Positions 8,670-18,381 are shown, counted from the stretch's first letter. The stretch is DNA of 64,000 nt from Estrella lausannensis (GCF_900000175.1 NZ_CWGJ01000026.1:146956-210955); one strand, 5' to 3'. Numbers and translations: made by a program. Notes: a model not told the origin generated them from the letters alone.

Positions 8670-10019
8670 TTATCCGATGCGTTTGTCTAAGAAAGATACG
8701 ATAGGGGCGATATTGGGGTCGGAGGAGTCGATGCCTTTTTGGATGAGCTTGAAGCTGGACATGATGGTGGAGTGGTCGCGGCCGAAGAGATCGCCGATTT
8801 TCATGTAGGGCATGGAGAGTTTGGTGCGGCAGAGATAGATGGCTATTTGGCGGGGGAGGGCACACTCTCTCGTTTGGGATTTGCCGGTGATGTCGTCTTT
8901 GCGGATGCCGAAGTGCTCGGCAACAGTTTTAAGAATGTGTTCCGGTGTGAGAGTTTTTTCTTCTTCGTCTTTGATCAGATCGGAGAGGAGTTTTGCGGCT
9001 TCGGGTAGGCTTAGATTGACTTGAGCCATCTGGGTGCGGATGCCTTCGATATGGCTTCTTAGCGCTAAAGCTTCCAGGGCGCGGACGGAGGCGGTTGGGG
9101 AGGAGGGGAAGGTGTCTGTCAGGAAGTCGACGATGCGCGGTTTGATGCTGAAGTTGAGCATTTGAGCCCTTTCGGCGAGGATTTTCTTCAGCGAGTCTTT
9201 GCTTGGCGGCGTGAGGGGGATGGAGAGGCCCCACTCGAATCTGCTGACAAGGCGCGGTTCGATGTGCTGGAGGTCTTTCGGGGGGCACGAAGAGGCGAGG
9301 ATGATCTGCTTACCCTGGACGTGAAGGGTATTGAAAGTGTGGAATAGCTCTTCTTGTGTTGCCGACTTGCGTCCGAGTTGGTCGATGTCGTCGATGAGCA
9401 GGGCGTCGGCGGTTCTGTAGGCTTCTCTGAACCGGCTCATTTCTCCCATGCGGATGGCGGAGACGACGTGTTCGGTGAAAGTTTCGAGACGGCAGTAGAT
9501 GGGTCTTAGCCCGCGGTCTTGCAGGGCTTTTGCTGCGGCTTTGAGGAGGTGCGTTTTTCCGGATCCTACCTTTCCGTAGAGGAAAAGAGGGTTGAAGACG
9601 GGGTGGGCATCTTTTGCTGTGGAGATCGCTTCTTTCAGAGCTTCCTGTGCGAAGCGGTTTTCATCGGTGGGCAGGAAGGTGTTGAAGGTGGAGTGGGTGT
9701 CCAGCTCATCGAACGTTAGGGCAAAAGGCTTCTCTTCGGGTTTTTTGGGAGACTTTTTGCTCTTTTTTAAGAGGGGCTTGGCAACTTTGGCGAGGCTTAA
9801 GTGGACTTTGATTTCGCGGTTGTTGTTGTTGAATAGCCCTTCTTTAACTTTCTTCCTCATGTGCTCTTCGAACCACATGATTTGAAAGGGGTCGGAGGCT
9901 TCCAGGAAGAGGTTGCCGGCGTCGAAATGGAGCACTTTCAAGGATCTTAGCCATTTATCCGTCGCGGCTTTGCCCAAGCTCTCTTCGTGGAGGTCAATGA
10001 ACTGTTCCCATGCTTTCAT
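8670..10019 (-). CDS. dnaA: Chromosomal replication initiator protein DnaA
   Basis: DnaA is the AAA+ ATPase that opens the replication origin. Residues 1-70 form domain I and 75-100 a basic linker. The Walker A motif is GKVGSGKTHL (149-158), the Walker B strand ALLIDDID. C-terminal domain IV carries the DNA-binding signature IGDLFGRDHSTIM. Length (449) is normal. Chlamydiae usually carry two dnaA copies; linkage to yidC and lgt indicates the dnaA1 (CT250) type. The gene lies 54 bases after yidC on the same strand, with a perfect hairpin in the gap. No DnaA-box cluster was seen here, so this need not be the origin. Confidence 0.95.
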   Translation of the reverse strand: MKAWEQFIDLHEESLGKAATDKWLRSLKVLHFDAGNLFLEASDPFQIMWFEEHMRKKVKEGLFNNNNREIKVHLSLAKVAKPLLKKSKKSPKKPEEKPFALTFDELDTHSTFNTFLPTDENRFAQEALKEAISTAKDAHPVFNPLFLYGKVGSGKTHLLKAAAKALQDRGLRPIYCRLETFTEHVVSAIRMGEMSRFREAYRTADALLIDDIDQLGRKSATQEELFHTFNTLHVQGKQIILASSCPPKDLQHIEPRLVSRFEWGLSIPLTPPSKDSLKKILAERAQMLNFSIKPRIVDFLTDTFPSSPTASVRALEALALRSHIEGIRTQMAQVNLSLPEAAKLLSDLIKDEEEKTLTPEHILKTVAEHFGIRKDDITGKSQTRECALPRQIAIYLCRTKLSMPYMKIGDLFGRDHSTIMSSFKLIQKGIDSSDPNIAPIVSFLDKRIG

Positions 10020-10035
10020 GCAACTTTATCCTTGT

Positions 10036-10062
10036 CCCGGCAAAAGTGTCGCTTTTGCCGGG
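10036..10062 (-). terminator. Intercistronic hairpin between yidC and dnaA
   Basis: CCCGGCAAAAG and CTTTTGCCGGG pair perfectly (11 bp) across a five-base loop. No T-run follows on the minus strand, but AAGGA, the probable dnaA ribosome binding site, comes within a few bases. It may attenuate transcription or stabilise the yidC mRNA end. Confidence 0.5.
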
Positions 10063-10073
10063 AAAACAGTGGA

Positions 10074-12539
10074 CTACTTTTTCTTCTTCGGTGCGTTTTC
10101 GACAAAGGCTACCGGCTTCATGGTCTTTTGCGTCCAGATCTGCTGCGCCATGCCGAGGAGCATGGAGGAGATCCAGTAGATGTTAAGGCCAGAGGGGAAG
10201 TTGTAGAACATCCAGGTAAAGAGGACGGCCATCATCGTTCCCATCGCTTTCTGTTGACGCTGCTGCTCTGTCCAGAGCTTCTTGTCTTTAGGCAGGTTGG
10301 ACGTCACCATCGGCTGAATAAGCATGATAGCTCCCAGAATGACCGGAAGGAGGTGAAACTCGTTGCCGATCAGGGGGATTGGGAAAGACCAGCTGAAGAG
10401 CACGTCGGGAGATGTCAGGTTGTCGATCCATCCAGGGATAAAGGAGGCTCCCCGCAGCTGGAACGATGACTTCAGAAGGTCGAACATACCGATCAGAAAC
10501 GGCATCTGGACGAGGAGGGGGAGGCATCCTGAGAAGGGATTAGCTCCGCTCTCTTTGTAGAGCTCCATGATCTCTATCTGCGCTTTTTTCTGATCATTTT
10601 TGTATTTTTGCTGGATCTCCTGCACTTTAGGGGCAATCTGCTGCATCTTCAGCATGGATTTTGTCGACCATGCGTTCAGGGGGTAGAGCATGATGCGGAG
10701 CGCCACTGTGAGCAAGACGATCGAGATGGCCCAGGATCCTGTGAAGGAGTGGAAGGCGTTCATCAGGAAAAAGAGGAATTTGGCGAAGGGTTCGGAAATG
10801 AAGGCAAACCATCCGTGGAATGTCTGGCAGGCCAGGTAATCGGGGTTGTAGCCGGTTGTAGGGTCGCTGAAAGCCGCGTCAACTTCTTTTAAGACTGGTG
10901 TGGAGTAGGGTCCGGTGAAAAAACGGAACTCCATGGAGCCGCCCTGTTGATTTAAAGGCAGCAGGGTCATGTATCCGGGGAGGTCGGCGGATTTGAAGCG
11001 TTCCCAGTCCTCACCGATGAGCGTCAGGCGGGAGGGAGCGTCTTTGCCGGAAACGTAGAGGGCTTTGAAGCCTGACTCGTTCGATTTCAGCGGGTCAAGG
11101 ATGATGCCGAAAAAAGCATTGGAATTGGATACCCAGTCCGGCGCTACGGTGGAGATGTTTATCGCGTCTTTCGGCAGGTCGATCTGATTCACTTCGGGCT
11201 TGCCGGCTTTTGTCAGACGGTACTGCAGGGAGGGTGCCGGGGAGCCGCTGACCAGTTCCGCTTCAGGCACTCCGGATGTCAGCCACAATCCCCTTGCATC
11301 GCCCTGGACATCGATTTTCAAGGTAAAACAGTAAGGGGCGTCTTTTTTCGCAAGAGCGAACGTTTTGGTGATTTTGCGTCTGTCCTGCTTGCTTTCTAAA
11401 ACGAGCGTCTCGCCATCATAGTGTTTCACTGTGTAGGGCAGCTCGGCGATTTCCGGATATTCGGAGACTAAGTTGAAAGCATAGTACTTATGGGCGATCT
11501 GATGGATTTTTCTTCCTTTTTGGATCAGGTCGCGTCGGAGCAGGGGGTAGTAGCCACCTGTCTGGCCCTCTTCCAGCACAGCTTTCCCGTCTTTGTAGGA
11601 GTAAGCAGGCTTTAAGGGGAAGCGGGCGTTGGCGGTGTGGTCTTTCAGGATGTCGCGGTCAAACTCGATGGGCATGACGACGCTTCGGGTATTGGTCTCG
11701 CTTTGGAAAGGGAGGTTGATCTCTGTCGCCGCGCCGCCGATAGTCGATATGACCAGCTGCACTGTTTCGTTTTCCAGTGTGTAAAACGATTGAACTGCAG
11801 ATCCTGTGGATTCGACGTTCCTTTCTTTGACGACGTCTTTGGCGAACTCTTCAGCGTCTTCGAAGAAGTCAAGAGGTTGATTTGTTCCTCTGAAGTAGGC
11901 GAGGGGCAGAAGACGATTGTCTGTTTTGGCCAGAACAATGCCGGGTCCTTCTTTAAATTTGGGAGTGTATTCGTCCCCTTCCGTCTCTTTAGAGAGGGTG
12001 TCCAGTTTTTGGAGGGGAACGCTGAAGGAGCCGTCGTTCATTTCGGCGTTGTAGATGGCAAAGCCCGAGCCTTCTTTGTCGGGAATTAGAAGCACTAAGT
12101 CATAGTGGCCAAACTCGTTATATTCTGCGACTTTGAGGGGGGACGAGGGTTTTTTGGAGAAAACGGTAGGGTGAGAGACTTTTTCCGGAACAAAGAGGGG
12201 CGAGTAGTGTGTTTTCACGCCGTCTTTTTCTGTGTAGATGTCTTTGGCTTCAAATCCTTCCGGCTTTAAGAAGATGACGTTGGATCCCTCTTCTAAGGCC
12301 GTCAGTTTTTCTGTGCCCTCTTGTGTGACGTAGTGCAGGTCGACGATGGGAAGGGCCGGCATCGCTTTTTTGCTGGCGGCAATATCGGTTTTCAGTTTTT
12401 CTATCGTTTTAGTTTTAATGGCTTTTTGTTGCTGAAGCCAGGCTTCTCTCTGCTCTTGGCCTTGCCAGTCAAAAAACATATTGACGACGAAGAGGGTCAA
12501 GCTCAGGGAGACAGCAAAGATCAGAGTTCGTTTGTCCAT
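10074..12539 (-). CDS. yidC: Membrane protein insertase YidC/Oxa1
   Basis: YidC inserts and folds inner-membrane proteins, alone or with SecYEG. The N-terminal helix (TLIFAVSLSLTLFVVNMFF) is followed by a very large periplasmic domain (about residues 30-560). The Oxa1 core comes next, with the LYPLNAWSTKSMLKMQQIAP segment, the cytoplasmic helical hairpin and the SGCLPLLVQMPFLIGMFDLL helix. The tail is Lys-rich (APKKKK), as is common for ribosome contact. I chose the ATG at 12539 over an upstream TTG (12554) because AAGG lies correctly before it, giving 821 residues, long for the family but typical of chlamydial YidC. Downstream dnaA is likely co-transcribed. Confidence 0.95.
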   Translation of the reverse strand: MDKRTLIFAVSLSLTLFVVNMFFDWQGQEQREAWLQQQKAIKTKTIEKLKTDIAASKKAMPALPIVDLHYVTQEGTEKLTALEEGSNVIFLKPEGFEAKDIYTEKDGVKTHYSPLFVPEKVSHPTVFSKKPSSPLKVAEYNEFGHYDLVLLIPDKEGSGFAIYNAEMNDGSFSVPLQKLDTLSKETEGDEYTPKFKEGPGIVLAKTDNRLLPLAYFRGTNQPLDFFEDAEEFAKDVVKERNVESTGSAVQSFYTLENETVQLVISTIGGAATEINLPFQSETNTRSVVMPIEFDRDILKDHTANARFPLKPAYSYKDGKAVLEEGQTGGYYPLLRRDLIQKGRKIHQIAHKYYAFNLVSEYPEIAELPYTVKHYDGETLVLESKQDRRKITKTFALAKKDAPYCFTLKIDVQGDARGLWLTSGVPEAELVSGSPAPSLQYRLTKAGKPEVNQIDLPKDAINISTVAPDWVSNSNAFFGIILDPLKSNESGFKALYVSGKDAPSRLTLIGEDWERFKSADLPGYMTLLPLNQQGGSMEFRFFTGPYSTPVLKEVDAAFSDPTTGYNPDYLACQTFHGWFAFISEPFAKFLFFLMNAFHSFTGSWAISIVLLTVALRIMLYPLNAWSTKSMLKMQQIAPKVQEIQQKYKNDQKKAQIEIMELYKESGANPFSGCLPLLVQMPFLIGMFDLLKSSFQLRGASFIPGWIDNLTSPDVLFSWSFPIPLIGNEFHLLPVILGAIMLIQPMVTSNLPKDKKLWTEQQRQQKAMGTMMAVLFTWMFYNFPSGLNIYWISSMLLGMAQQIWTQKTMKPVAFVENAPKKKK

Positions 12540-12918
12540 GGATAGCCTTATCAAAACATTTGAAAAACGGTCAGTTTAGCAGACAGGATTAAAAGGTGCA
12601 AGGAAGGCATCCTTAGTCTTGCGAAAAATTAAAAGCGATCTCTATTCTGTTGGCAAGAACCTCTAGCTGCTGAATTTTGGTCTTTGGTAACGCTTTTTGA
12701 TGATAGGCTTTTTGTCCACACGGAGAGTTTATTGAATTAGACCGAAAATGTTTCAAAATTCGGAACTTTGGCTTTCTCTAACCCAAAATTCCAAATTTTG
12801 AGACGTTTTCGGTATATTCAGGGTTTTCAAGGATTGCCCATGGGACTTCGGGATAGAGGAAATAAGTAGGTGTTCCCGTTTGCCGCGGGCCAGCCGACTG
12901 CATCATTAGGGAGATCGC
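12540..12918. promoter_or_regulatory. Divergent intergenic region between yidC and the kinase gene
   Basis: This gap holds the promoters of both divergent genes, but no box pair was clear enough to call. It also holds a family A repeat at 12738-12816. No gene is supported. Confidence 0.4.
12738..12816. repeat. Family A palindromic repeat (79-bp copy)
   Basis: The left end TAGACCGAAAATGTTTCAAAATT and the right end CAAATTTTGAGACGTTTTCGGTATA (seen in part) are inverted copies. The central part of the full element is missing. Confidence 0.65.
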
Positions 12919-14859
12919 ATGACTGAGGCCAACATCCTGGGCGACTACACGATCATCAAACAGATAGGGCATGGCCCGCTGGGGTCTGTGCTACTAGCTG
13001 AACACCGTTTCATGAAAAAGCAGTATTGCCTGAAGGTTCTTCCGATGGAACTCTCTCAAGATCGGGCATTTATCCAGCGTTTTGAAGAAGAGGTGGGCAG
13101 GCTTGTCTGCCTGAGTCATCCAAACATTGTCAAAGTGCATAATGTCTCTTACGCCTCAGGTCGCTATTTTGTTGTGACGGACTGCGTAGTTGACGAGATG
13201 GGTGAGACAACCAACCTTTCCCAGCATATGCTCTCTCTGGAGGAGCATCTCGGAGACGATGAGCTCTTTTCCCTGCTTGAGCAAGTAGCCGATGCGCTCG
13301 ACTATGCGCACGGCCTGCAAGTCGGAGGTAAGCCGCTTGTCCATCGCGAGCTTAAACTGAACAATATCTTGGTGTCGAAAGAGGAAGCAGGGCCGAAATT
13401 GCTCTTAACAGATTTCGGGCTGGCGAAGATTGTGGGTGAGGGACCCATTTTGACGAGGACTTATAAAAGTGTTGCCGAGGCTCTTGGCATTCATGACGAG
13501 ATTGCCCCTCCTCCCGGAAGCGACAGGACATATTCTTCGCGTCCTCTCGACGATCACGAGCTCAAGCCTCTGCACGCCTCCTTTTTGCAAAACTTTCTAT
13601 TCTTGGCCCCCGAGCAGAAACGTCTCGGCGCTAAAGATGCCGGCGTCAAGGCGGACATCTTTGCGTTCGGGGTTTTGGCCTATTTTCTTCTCACGGGGCA
13701 GTTCCCTGAGGGATGCTTCGACCCGCCTTCCGAGCTGTCACCCCACCTTAGCTGGAATTGGAACGCGTTGATTACCGGATGCCTGGCCCAAAATCCCGAT
13801 AAGAGGCCGGAGCAGATCATGCCTCTTCTTAAAGCTGTGCGAGCAAGTAAGAAGAGCTCTGTGGCAAGTCGTTTTTTTGCTGTCCAGGAAGCACCGGTAG
13901 AAATGGAGCTTGCGACGGCGGCACGGGGGGAGTCTGTGCAGGTCTCGACGCATATGATGCAGCAGAGGGTGATTTCGACTTTCGGGGATGGGCAGGAGAC
14001 GTTAAGGCCTCATCTCAACGAGGGTTTTATCGAGCGGCCTGAGATCGATCCCGATCCGGCAGCGCAGTTTCTTGTTGACCAGACGGTGAAGCACTATGAG
14101 CCTAAGAAGAAAGAGAACAGGCTGATCGAGCCGATCCTGACCGATATGGCGATTATCAAAGGAAGCACCTATACAAGGGGTAGCAACGAAGGGAGCCGCG
14201 ATGAGATGCCGCGCCATGAGATCCATGTCGAGAGCTTCGCCATCGACATCCACCCCGTCACCAACGAGCAGTTTGTGCGTTTTCTCGAAGCTCTCGGGGG
14301 CGAGAAAGATTCCAATCACAACGACGTAATCCGGTTGAAAGACTCCAGAATCAAGCGCAGCGCTGGCAAGCTCACGATTGAATCGGGGTACGCCAAGCAT
14401 CCCGTAGTCGGGGTCACCTGGTATGGAGCTGCGGCCTACGCCAAGTGGATCGGAAAGAGGTTGCCGACGGAGGCGGAATGGGAGCTTGCCGCTAAGGGGG
14501 GGGCTGAATACCCCACATTCCCTTCCGGTGATGAGATCGATAAATCGAAGGCCAACTACTTCAGCTCCGATACGACTCCGGTGATGAGCTATCCCACGAA
14601 TCCTTTTGGTCTTTACGATATGGCCGGTAATGTGTATGAGTGGTGCTATGACTGGTACGGCTACAACTACTATGAGACCTCTGTCCAGGAGCCTGATAAT
14701 CCAAAGGGGCCTCTCCAGGGTGTGTACCGTGTTCTCAGGGGAGGATGCTGGAAGAGCTTAAAGGAAGATCTCCGTTGTTCCAAACGCCACCGCAACAACC
14801 CCGGTACAGTCAACGGCACCTATGGCTTCCGCTGTGCTGCCGATGTACATGACAGCTAG
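12919..14859 (+). CDS. pkn1: Serine/threonine kinase with C-terminal FGE-sulfatase domain (Pkn1 type)
   Basis: Residues 10-310 form a Hanks-type kinase: glycine loop IGHGPLGSV (16-24), ATP-binding Lys39, Asn149 and DFG (165-167). The catalytic loop reads HRELKLNN (142-149), with Glu where Asp is nearly invariant. Residues about 410-640 form a formylglycine-generating-enzyme-like (FGE-sulfatase) domain: GSNEGSRDEMPRHEIHVESF, HPVTNEQF, GKRLPTEAEWELAAKGG, GNVYEWCYDWYG, LRGGCWKS and TYGFRC. This architecture matches Pkn1 (CT145) of Chlamydia. There is no transmembrane helix. The phosphatase gene starts 5 bases after the stop, so they form an operon of opposing activities. Whether the kinase is active with Glu144 is open. 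Confidence 0.9.
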   Translation: MTEANILGDYTIIKQIGHGPLGSVLLAEHRFMKKQYCLKVLPMELSQDRAFIQRFEEEVGRLVCLSHPNIVKVHNVSYASGRYFVVTDCVVDEMGETTNLSQHMLSLEEHLGDDELFSLLEQVADALDYAHGLQVGGKPLVHRELKLNNILVSKEEAGPKLLLTDFGLAKIVGEGPILTRTYKSVAEALGIHDEIAPPPGSDRTYSSRPLDDHELKPLHASFLQNFLFLAPEQKRLGAKDAGVKADIFAFGVLAYFLLTGQFPEGCFDPPSELSPHLSWNWNALITGCLAQNPDKRPEQIMPLLKAVRASKKSSVASRFFAVQEAPVEMELATAARGESVQVSTHMMQQRVISTFGDGQETLRPHLNEGFIERPEIDPDPAAQFLVDQTVKHYEPKKKENRLIEPILTDMAIIKGSTYTRGSNEGSRDEMPRHEIHVESFAIDIHPVTNEQFVRFLEALGGEKDSNHNDVIRLKDSRIKRSAGKLTIESGYAKHPVVGVTWYGAAAYAKWIGKRLPTEAEWELAAKGGAEYPTFPSGDEIDKSKANYFSSDTTPVMSYPTNPFGLYDMAGNVYEWCYDWYGYNYYETSVQEPDNPKGPLQGVYRVLRGGCWKSLKEDLRCSKRHRNNPGTVNGTYGFRCAADVHDS

Positions 14860-14864
14860 GATTT

Positions 14865-15332
14865 ATGATGGCGCGCTCCGTATTATTTGTTTGCCTCGGC
14901 AATATATGCCGCTCTCCTGCGGGAGAAGAGATCTTAAGGCATTTTGCCCGCGATCGAGGTCTTGATATCAGGGTCGAAAGCTGCGGTATTGGCGATTGGC
15001 ATGCAGGGCAGCTTCCGGATTCGAGGATGCGGGCGGCAGCGTCCGACAGGGGGTTTACCCTCTCCAGTAGGGCTAAGCAGTTTCAACCACGGTACTTCGA
15101 TGAGTTCGACCTCATCTTGGCAATGGACAGGGAGGTTTTAAAAGATCTCTACAAGTTTGCCAAAACCGTTGAGCACAAAGCCAAGGTTCATCTTGCAACG
15201 GCCTTCAGCACTTCATATAAAGATCAGGATGTGCCCGATCCATACTACGGGGGCAGGGCCGACTTTGAGCTTGTTCTGGACATGATGGAAGATGTGTGCG
15301 AAGAGCTGATCGTTAAAAAGATGGGTAGCTGA
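14865..15332 (+). CDS. Low-molecular-weight protein tyrosine phosphatase
   Basis: The active-site loop VCLGNICRSPAG matches C-x5-R-S at the N-terminus, and the general-acid segment DVPDPYYGG lies near residue 125; together these are diagnostic. At 155 residues it has normal length. Such enzymes dephosphorylate phosphotyrosine proteins, or phosphoarginine in some bacteria. It directly follows the kinase gene, which suggests coupled control of a shared target. Start is the first ATG of a tandem pair (14865/14868). Confidence 0.92.
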   Translation: MMARSVLFVCLGNICRSPAGEEILRHFARDRGLDIRVESCGIGDWHAGQLPDSRMRAAASDRGFTLSSRAKQFQPRYFDEFDLILAMDREVLKDLYKFAKTVEHKAKVHLATAFSTSYKDQDVPDPYYGGRADFELVLDMMEDVCEELIVKKMGS

Positions 15333-15334
15333 AG

Positions 15335-16822
15335 CTATTTTTTGATCAACTTCTGAATATGTGCTCTTATGAGGGGCGACCGCTCCATCGCATCTTGCAG
15401 GTATTTGTCAGATGACTTGTCAAACAAAGAGCCCTCCGGCGGCAGCCACTCTTCTTTGATTCCCCCCACCGCATCAAGATAGTTAAAGAAGATCGTTCCG
15501 ATATTTTCAAAGAGGGAGACTTGCCACGCTTCGTCTTCTTTGCCGGCTTCAAACTCCTTCTTCAGGTCGGTGATAAAACGGGTGTAATACGAGGAGGGGA
15601 TGCGGGGGAGAGTACAGCGGATGATCCTCAGTAATTCGGAGAAGACTGTCGTTAGGAAAAGAAACTCTTCCCGCCTCTTGACGAGCTCTTGACGGCTTGA
15701 ATCCAATTTATTCATGAATAGTGTTACTGCATCGTGGTACTGCTCGCGGCTGTGATACGGGACTTCCACTAAAATGCCGCTCAGAGGGCGGTCTTTCTGG
15801 CACTCTTTGATGGTTTCGGCTATGTCGATGATAATGTGGCAAGGATCCGGATGCGGGAAGTTTTTTTTGTATTCGTCGTCGGTTAGCGTCTTCCTAGCTT
15901 CGAGGCAGGCGGAAAAGTTGGTGATGAAGTGCTCTTTGGCAACACGGGTGAATCCACCGAGGCATTGCGGGTAGATGATGCCGGTGCGGACACCCAGAAG
16001 GTATTCCGTGTCGTAGTCCTCGATGATGAAGACCGGTTTTTTGATGAACAGCGCTTCGATGAAGGCAGTCGTGGAGATGCCCAGGAGAAAGTCTGCCTCC
16101 TTGATCAGTTCGACTGCCGAAGCGTAGCCATCTAGCACATGGACGTTTTGCATCTTTTCGATCTTCAGCACTTCAAGTTCGTAGTGGTTGGCCATATCCC
16201 GGCTTAGAAATCGCTCTTTGATGAGCAGGTTGACGTTGGAGTTGGTTTCGGCGAAGCGGGCAAGGAAACGGGTGAACTGATCTTTCAGAGTCTTTTCGAA
16301 GGGAGGGCCGTTGAGATAGAGTCCTTTGAGCGGGGTGCCCCTCTCTTTCTTCTTTGGGGAGTAGTCGGTGTAGTTGCTGAGTGAGGGCATGCCGCTGATG
16401 GGAAAGATGCCGTCAAATCCTTGCAGCCTGCGGCTTTCCACTTCGAATTGATGGTGCATTACCCAGACGTTATGCCGGCAGAGTGCCGGGAGGTTGTCTC
16501 CTGTCGTTAGCCAATGGCCGCAGCCGCCCGGAAAGAATCCAAGTGTGAAGCCCTTTGCGGCAAGGGCGTGAGTGGAAAGCAGCTCATCGCTTTCGATGAT
16601 GACATCGTAGGGAGCGGCCATGAGAGCTTCCCGATCGGCAGTTTCAAGGGGTTCCCACGGGATGTTTTCGATGTTGAAGGGAATGTAGCTGGAGGTGTTT
16701 GTCAGGGAGGCGAAGACATCCGCCGAGTGCCCTCTTTTCACGATTTCCTTATACAAGGGGACTATTTGCCAGGCCTGGTTGATGTTGATGGCCGACAGGC
16801 CAAAGCGGAGTGGAGTTTTCAT
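15335..16822 (-). CDS. GT-B-like glycosyltransferase or TagB/F-like protein, uncertain
   Basis: This 495-residue soluble protein looks like a two-domain Rossmann (GT-B) fold. The N-terminal half has an ININQAWQIVPLYKEIVKRG start like nucleotide-sugar transferases. The C-terminal half has ADFLLGISTTAFIEALFIKK followed by PVFIIEDYDT, which resembles the donor-binding 'S-(T/S)-x-x-x-E-A' motif of CDP-glycerol glycerophosphotransferases and related glycosyltransferases. The last 130 residues are helical and unassigned. Substrate is unknown. Its stop lies 2 bases from the convergent phosphatase stop. Confidence 0.45.
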   Translation of the reverse strand: MKTPLRFGLSAININQAWQIVPLYKEIVKRGHSADVFASLTNTSSYIPFNIENIPWEPLETADREALMAAPYDVIIESDELLSTHALAAKGFTLGFFPGGCGHWLTTGDNLPALCRHNVWVMHHQFEVESRRLQGFDGIFPISGMPSLSNYTDYSPKKKERGTPLKGLYLNGPPFEKTLKDQFTRFLARFAETNSNVNLLIKERFLSRDMANHYELEVLKIEKMQNVHVLDGYASAVELIKEADFLLGISTTAFIEALFIKKPVFIIEDYDTEYLLGVRTGIIYPQCLGGFTRVAKEHFITNFSACLEARKTLTDDEYKKNFPHPDPCHIIIDIAETIKECQKDRPLSGILVEVPYHSREQYHDAVTLFMNKLDSSRQELVKRREEFLFLTTVFSELLRIIRCTLPRIPSSYYTRFITDLKKEFEAGKEDEAWQVSLFENIGTIFFNYLDAVGGIKEEWLPPEGSLFDKSSDKYLQDAMERSPLIRAHIQKLIKK

Positions 16823-17178
16823 TCAATAGTCCTTTCGGTGAAGTAGTCTTTCTGCGCCCGTCTCCATGGAGGTATGGCGAAAGTTCCTCAAAATTGGGGT
16901 TTAGCAAAAAGAGAGCTTTCCACGACCGAAAGATAGCAAGTGTTCTTATGCTTCTAATATTAGGTGACTTGAAATCTTTTAGTCTAGGAACTTCCCTAGC
17001 GCCGGGATCCCCAAAATAGAGGCGCTTCCGGTAGCGGTTCTCGAGGGGCTTCCTTGAGTGATTTCTATCAAGTTATTTTTTTTAAATCAATGGGTTTAAA
17101 ATATTGAATCGGGGAGAACTGGAAAATTAAAGGTAAAAACTTTACACTCTTCCTTTTTAAACTAAAGAAAGGATTGTT
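16823..17178. repeat. Gap with a degenerate family A element
   Basis: From about 16871 to 17034 the sequence keeps traces of family A: GCGAAAGTTCCTCAAAATT at the left, the conserved core CTTCTAATATTAGGTGACTTG, and CCCCAAAATAGAGGCGCTTCCGGTA at the right. The remainder is AT-rich leader of the malic enzyme gene. No gene is supported. Confidence 0.5.
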
Positions 17179-18381
17179 ATGTCGGAGTTTTATACACTTT
17201 CGCTCGATCTTCACCGCCACACCTCGGGCAAATGGGAGATCAAATCCAAGTTTCCGCTAGAGACACAGAAGGATCTTTCAGTGGCTTACACGCCCGGAGT
17301 TGCTGCTGTTTCTAAAAAAATTGCCGGAGAGCGTAATGAAGCGTGGCAGTTGACGATGAAGGGCAACACGGTTGCGGTTGTTTCCGACGGGTCGGCTGTG
17401 CTTGGCCTCGGTGATATTGGCCCTTATGCTGCATTGCCCGTGATGGAAGGAAAGGCTATTATTTTGAAAACATTCGCCGGGGTTGATGGGGTGCCTATCG
17501 TCCTGGACGCCACGGAGCCTGAGGATATTATCCGTGTGGTCAAGGCGATCGCGCCCACGTTCGGCGGGATTAACCTCGAAGACATCAAGGCTCCGAAGTG
17601 CTTTGAGATCGAAGACGCTCTTCAGAATATCGGCATTCCCGTATTTCATGACGACCAGCACGGCACAGCGATAGTCTTGATGGCCGGCTTGCTCAACGCG
17701 TTGACACTGACAGGAAAAAAACTCTCCGAGATGACGGTCGTGATTAATGGCGCGGGAGCAGCAGGCGCTGCGGTCGCAAAGCTATTGCTCGGCATCGGCA
17801 TTCACAATTTTCCGATCGACAGACCGAAAGACATCATCATGCTGGATACGAAAGGGGTGATTTCTGAAGATCGGAACGATTTGCATCCTTACAAGAGAGA
17901 GCTTTTGAAATACACTAACCGCAGCGGTGTTAGAGGGGGCTTGAAAGAGGCTCTTACCGGAGCGGACGTTTTCATCGGTCTTTCGGCCGGCGGCATCTTG
18001 AACCGTCACGACATAGCCCACATGGCTAAGGATCCTATCATCTTCGCGCTGGCTAATCCTGTGCCCGAAATTATGCCGGAAGAGGCGTATCTTGGGGGAG
18101 CGAGTGTCGTTGGAACAGGTCGCAGCGACTTCCCGAACCAAGTTAACAACGCGCTGGCATTCCCGGGCATTTTCCGCGGAGCGCTCGACGCCAAAGCTTC
18201 CACTATCACTCCCGGTATGAAGCTGGCGGCTGCCTTTGCCCTTTCCAGCTTGGTGCCTTCGCCGATGCCTGAACGCATCCTTCCCCGGCCGCTAGAGGAA
18301 GGTGTCGCGGAAATCGTGGCAAAAGCCGTCTATCAGGCTGCATTCGACGACGGAGTCGCGGGCAAGGCGCTTCTGTTCTAA
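17179..18381 (+). CDS. maeB: Malic enzyme (NAD(P)-dependent, short bacterial form)
   Basis: The enzyme oxidatively decarboxylates malate to pyruvate and links the TCA cycle to pyruvate. Family motifs are clear: YTPGVAAVSKKI, SDGSAVLGLGDIGPYAALPV, the catalytic GGINLEDIKAPKCFEIE, HDDQHGTAIV and the NAD-binding GAGAAGAAVAKLLL. At 400 residues it lacks the phosphotransacetylase-like domain of long MaeB proteins, so the symbol is approximate. It starts at an ATG with AAGGA upstream. The CIRCE hairpin that follows could also end this transcript. Confidence 0.9.
   Translation: MSEFYTLSLDLHRHTSGKWEIKSKFPLETQKDLSVAYTPGVAAVSKKIAGERNEAWQLTMKGNTVAVVSDGSAVLGLGDIGPYAALPVMEGKAIILKTFAGVDGVPIVLDATEPEDIIRVVKAIAPTFGGINLEDIKAPKCFEIEDALQNIGIPVFHDDQHGTAIVLMAGLLNALTLTGKKLSEMTVVINGAGAAGAAVAKLLLGIGIHNFPIDRPKDIIMLDTKGVISEDRNDLHPYKRELLKYTNRSGVRGGLKEALTGADVFIGLSAGGILNRHDIAHMAKDPIIFALANPVPEIMPEEAYLGGASVVGTGRSDFPNQVNNALAFPGIFRGALDAKASTITPGMKLAAAFALSSLVPSPMPERILPRPLEEGVAEIVAKAVYQAAFDDGVAGKALLF

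Noticed and set aside
9162..9885. Plus-strand frames opposite dnaA
   Set aside because: The minus-strand DnaA has all family motifs; the opposite frames have none.
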